From: Actinomycetes bacterium
Lineage (GTDB): Bacteria; Actinomycetota; Aquicultoria; CAJVYJ01; JAUVQD01
Reading direction: 5' to 3'
DNA: 8,140 nt
NCBI GenBank assembly: GCA_030666075.1
Contig: DAOUYN010000026.1
Coordinates: 1-8,140 of the forward strand
Position numbers and translations under genes: made by a program. This document shows positions 6,690 to 8,140 of this stretch, piece by piece (the first letter of the stretch is position 1; every line of letters begins with the position of its first letter). The notes beneath the pieces were generated by a model. That model worked only from the letters and a program-made list of their open reading frames with translations. It ran no database searches and was not told the DNA's origin.

Positions 6690-7123
6690 CGCGCCTCCTT
6701 CTTCGACCCGGATATTTTCTCTGTTTTCAAATCGTTAGACAGCTGACCGAGCACGCCGTTGATAAACTTGCTCGACTCGGAGCCGCCATATTCTTTCGCC
6801 AATTCGATCGCCTCGTTTATCGAGACGCTCGCCGGGATCTTCGGTTCGAAGACCATCTCGAAAATAGCCAGGCGCAATATGTTCCGATCGATAAGCGGCA
6901 ACCGATCGAGGACCCAGTTCCTAGTCTTCTCTTCGATAATCTTGTCGATGGCCGGACCGTTTCTGTCCAGACCTTTTAGGAGACGGCGACAGAACTCGAT
7001 CATCGGGATGTTTTCCTCGTCCTCGAGGCGGCGACCGGCAATGACCCGCCAGTCTTCCTCGACGATCTCCCGCTCATACAATACCTCTAGAGCCAATTTC
7101 CGCGCGAGACGCCGATCACGCAT
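6686..7123 (-). CDS. nusB: Transcription antitermination factor NusB
   Basis: NusB binds boxA RNA with NusE (ribosomal protein S10) and promotes antitermination, chiefly on rRNA operons. The 145-residue, all-helical protein is of normal size. The basic N-terminus RRLARKLALEVLYE matches the RNA-binding start of the family. Later landmarks are LPLIDRNILRLAIFEM and the very typical SINEAIELAKEYGGSESSKFINGVLG. The C-terminus ends in a short Lys-rich tail (SGSKKEAR) that also carries the xseB Shine-Dalgarno at DNA level. It starts at ATG 7123-7121, 5 nt after the accC stop, with only a weak GAGG about 10 nt upstream. Bacillota commonly place an Asp23/Gls24-family gene between accC and nusB; here there is none. 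Confidence 0.97.
   Translation of the reverse strand: MRDRRLARKLALEVLYEREIVEEDWRVIAGRRLEDEENIPMIEFCRRLLKGLDRNGPAIDKIIEEKTRNWVLDRLPLIDRNILRLAIFEMVFEPKIPASVSINEAIELAKEYGGSESSKFINGVLGQLSNDLKTEKISGSKKEAR
6694..6700 (-). promoter_or_regulatory. Shine-Dalgarno of xseB
   Basis: AAGGAGG, the strongest ribosome-binding motif I found in the window, sits inside the last codons of nusB and 4 nt before GTG 6689-6687. It supports the GTG start and the GTGA overlap. Confidence 0.7.
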
Positions 7124-7128
7124 ATCAG

Positions 7129-8140
7129 CTACGCCTCATTCAGGGTAAACGTATCTAGGAAGGCTGTCGAGAACCGCCCGGAGGCAAAACTAGGATCGTC
7201 GACCACCGCTAAGTGAAAGCTGATCGTCGTCTTCGGACCAAGGATTATGTATTCGTCGAGAGCGCGCCGGGCCCGATGTCGCGCCTCGTCCCGATCGCGT
7301 CCCCAGACGATCAGTTTCGCCAATAACGAATCATAATACGTAGGAATAACATAACCGCTATACAGGTGGGTGTCGTTCCTCACTCCCGGGCCGCCGGGTG
7401 GATTAAAGAGGGTCACCAGGCCGCCGGCCGGTATAAAGTCATTATGCGGATCTTCGGCATTGACCCGGAACTCGATAGCGTGCCCCGAGAAAGCAATGTC
7501 TTCCTGGCCGTAGCCTAACGGCTCCCCGGCAGCGATACGTATCTGATCTTTGACTAAGTCTCTGCCCGTGATCATCTCGGTGACCGGGTGCTCCACCTGG
7601 AGGCGCGTGTTCATCTCCATAAAATAGAAACCGCCACTCTCATCGAGGAGAAACTCGATCGTGCCGGCCCCATGGTAATCGACTCCCGCCGCGGCGCTGA
7701 CCGCGGTTTCGCCCAACATCTTGCGGAGTTCATCGTCGACAGCCGGAGAGGGCGACTCTTCTATCAGCTTCTGATGGCGGCGCTGGATGGAGCAGTCGCG
7801 TTCACCTAAGTGGACCACGTTGCCATGCGTATCGCCCAAGATCTGGACCTCGACGTGGCGAGGATTCAAGATGACCTTTTCCAGATAAACGGTCGCATCG
7901 CCGAAAGCGGCCTCGGCCTCACCGCTGGCCGTCTTGAGCGCCACCGCCAACTCGTCGGCGTTGCGAGCCATGCGCATGCCCCGGCCGCCGCCGCCCGCCG
8001 ATGCCTTGACCATGACGGGATAACCATACTCTTCGGCTAGTGCCAGCGCCTCGGGCTCACTGGTGACCGGACCATCCGAGCCGGGGATAACGGGTACGCC
8101 TAGTTCGCGCATCCGCTGCTTGGCAACCGACTTGTCTCCC
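7129..8140 (-). CDS. accC: Acetyl-CoA carboxylase biotin carboxylase subunit, 3' part (5' end outside the window)
   Basis: AccC carboxylates the biotin on AccB using ATP and bicarbonate, the first half of the acetyl-CoA carboxylase reaction in fatty-acid synthesis. The frame is open through the right edge. The first visible residues read [21 protein letters not shown], which aligns near residue 115 of the ~450-residue family, so about three quarters of the protein is present. Motifs: ATP-grasp glycine-rich loop GGGGRGMR (about 7995-7972), [16 protein letters not shown], and the active-site segment [15 protein letters not shown] with the Glu-Asn-Arg cluster, then RVNAEDP carrying the conserved Arg. 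I do not use ATG 8112 as the start because homology continues upstream of it. It ends at TAG 7131-7129, 5 nt before nusB. A relative such as the pyruvate or propionyl-CoA carboxylase biotin carboxylase domain is possible, but the C-terminal end and lack of extra domains fit AccC. Confidence 0.95.
   Translation of the reverse strand, partial: GDKSVAKQRMRELGVPVIPGSDGPVTSEPEALALAEEYGYPVMVKASAGGGGRGMRMARNADELAVALKTASGEAEAAFGDATVYLEKVILNPRHVEVQILGDTHGNVVHLGERDCSIQRRHQKLIEESPSPAVDDELRKMLGETAVSAAAGVDYHGAGTIEFLLDESGGFYFMEMNTRLQVEHPVTEMITGRDLVKDQIRIAAGEPLGYGQEDIAFSGHAIEFRVNAEDPHNDFIPAGGLVTLFNPPGGPGVRNDTHLYSGYVIPTYYDSLLAKLIVWGRDRDEARHRARRALDEYIILGPKTTISFHLAVVDDPSFASGRFSTAFLDTFTLNEA

Noticed and set aside
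826..7661. About 15 copies of the palindrome CGATCG across the window (hand count), far more than base composition predicts, including GCGATCGC at 825 and 4225.
   Set aside because: GATC is frequent with all flanks here because ATC, GAT and TCG-type codons are favoured. Given the GATC count and its flanking-base preferences, CGATCG is not in clear excess. A genome-wide Markov test would be needed to claim a HIP1-like or methylation signal.
1..8140. Search for mobile elements, CRISPR repeats, tRNA/rRNA genes, riboswitches, toxin-antitoxin or defence genes.
   Set aside because: The minus strand is almost fully occupied by housekeeping genes with gaps of 14 nt or less, leaving no room for such elements, and no repeats or recognisable motifs were seen.

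Overview
This window is a stretch of bacterial chromosome in which every recognisable gene lies on the minus strand and the genes are packed end to end. Read from right to left, the order is: the 3' part of accC (biotin carboxylase), nusB, xseB, an ispA-type prenyl diphosphate synthase, dxs, tlyA, nadK, recN, and the 5' part of an unrecognised single-pass membrane or secreted protein that runs off the left edge. The core nusB-xseB-ispA-dxs-tlyA-nadK-recN is a housekeeping neighbourhood known from Gram-positive lineages (Bacillota and Actinomycetota). The GC content (roughly mid to upper 50s percent by eye), the absence of argR before recN, and the absence of a recognisable spoIVB or steA start after recN make me favour an early-branching actinobacterial or clostridia-like organism. 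The sequence alone does not settle this.

Right part (about 8140-6501): accC supplies fatty-acid synthesis, followed by the antitermination factor NusB and the small subunit of exonuclease VII. Middle (6504-3711): a short-chain polyprenyl synthase and DXS, the entry enzyme of the MEP isoprenoid pathway, sit 1 nt apart. Left-middle (3745-2067): TlyA, an rRNA 2'-O-methyltransferase, and NAD kinase. Left (2052-1): RecN, a DNA double-strand-break repair ATPase, then the unknown protein.

The layout looks like one transcription unit. The largest gap between genes is 14 nt, most junctions overlap (GTGA, TTGA, ATAA and TAGTG stop/start overlaps, and a 35-nt dxs/tlyA overlap), and I see no internal terminator or promoter. 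No stretch over 300 bases is without a gene.

The main unusual point is the start of nadK. The conserved N-terminal strand of NAD kinase is present in frame upstream of the first ordinary start codon (GTG at 2786), and no ATG, GTG or TTG occurs between that codon and the upstream in-frame stop. The best start is an ATA at 2933-2931. It sits 8 nt after a GAGGAG ribosome-binding site and overlaps the tlyA stop as ATAA. I found no mobile element, CRISPR array, tRNA, rRNA or new defence-type system.
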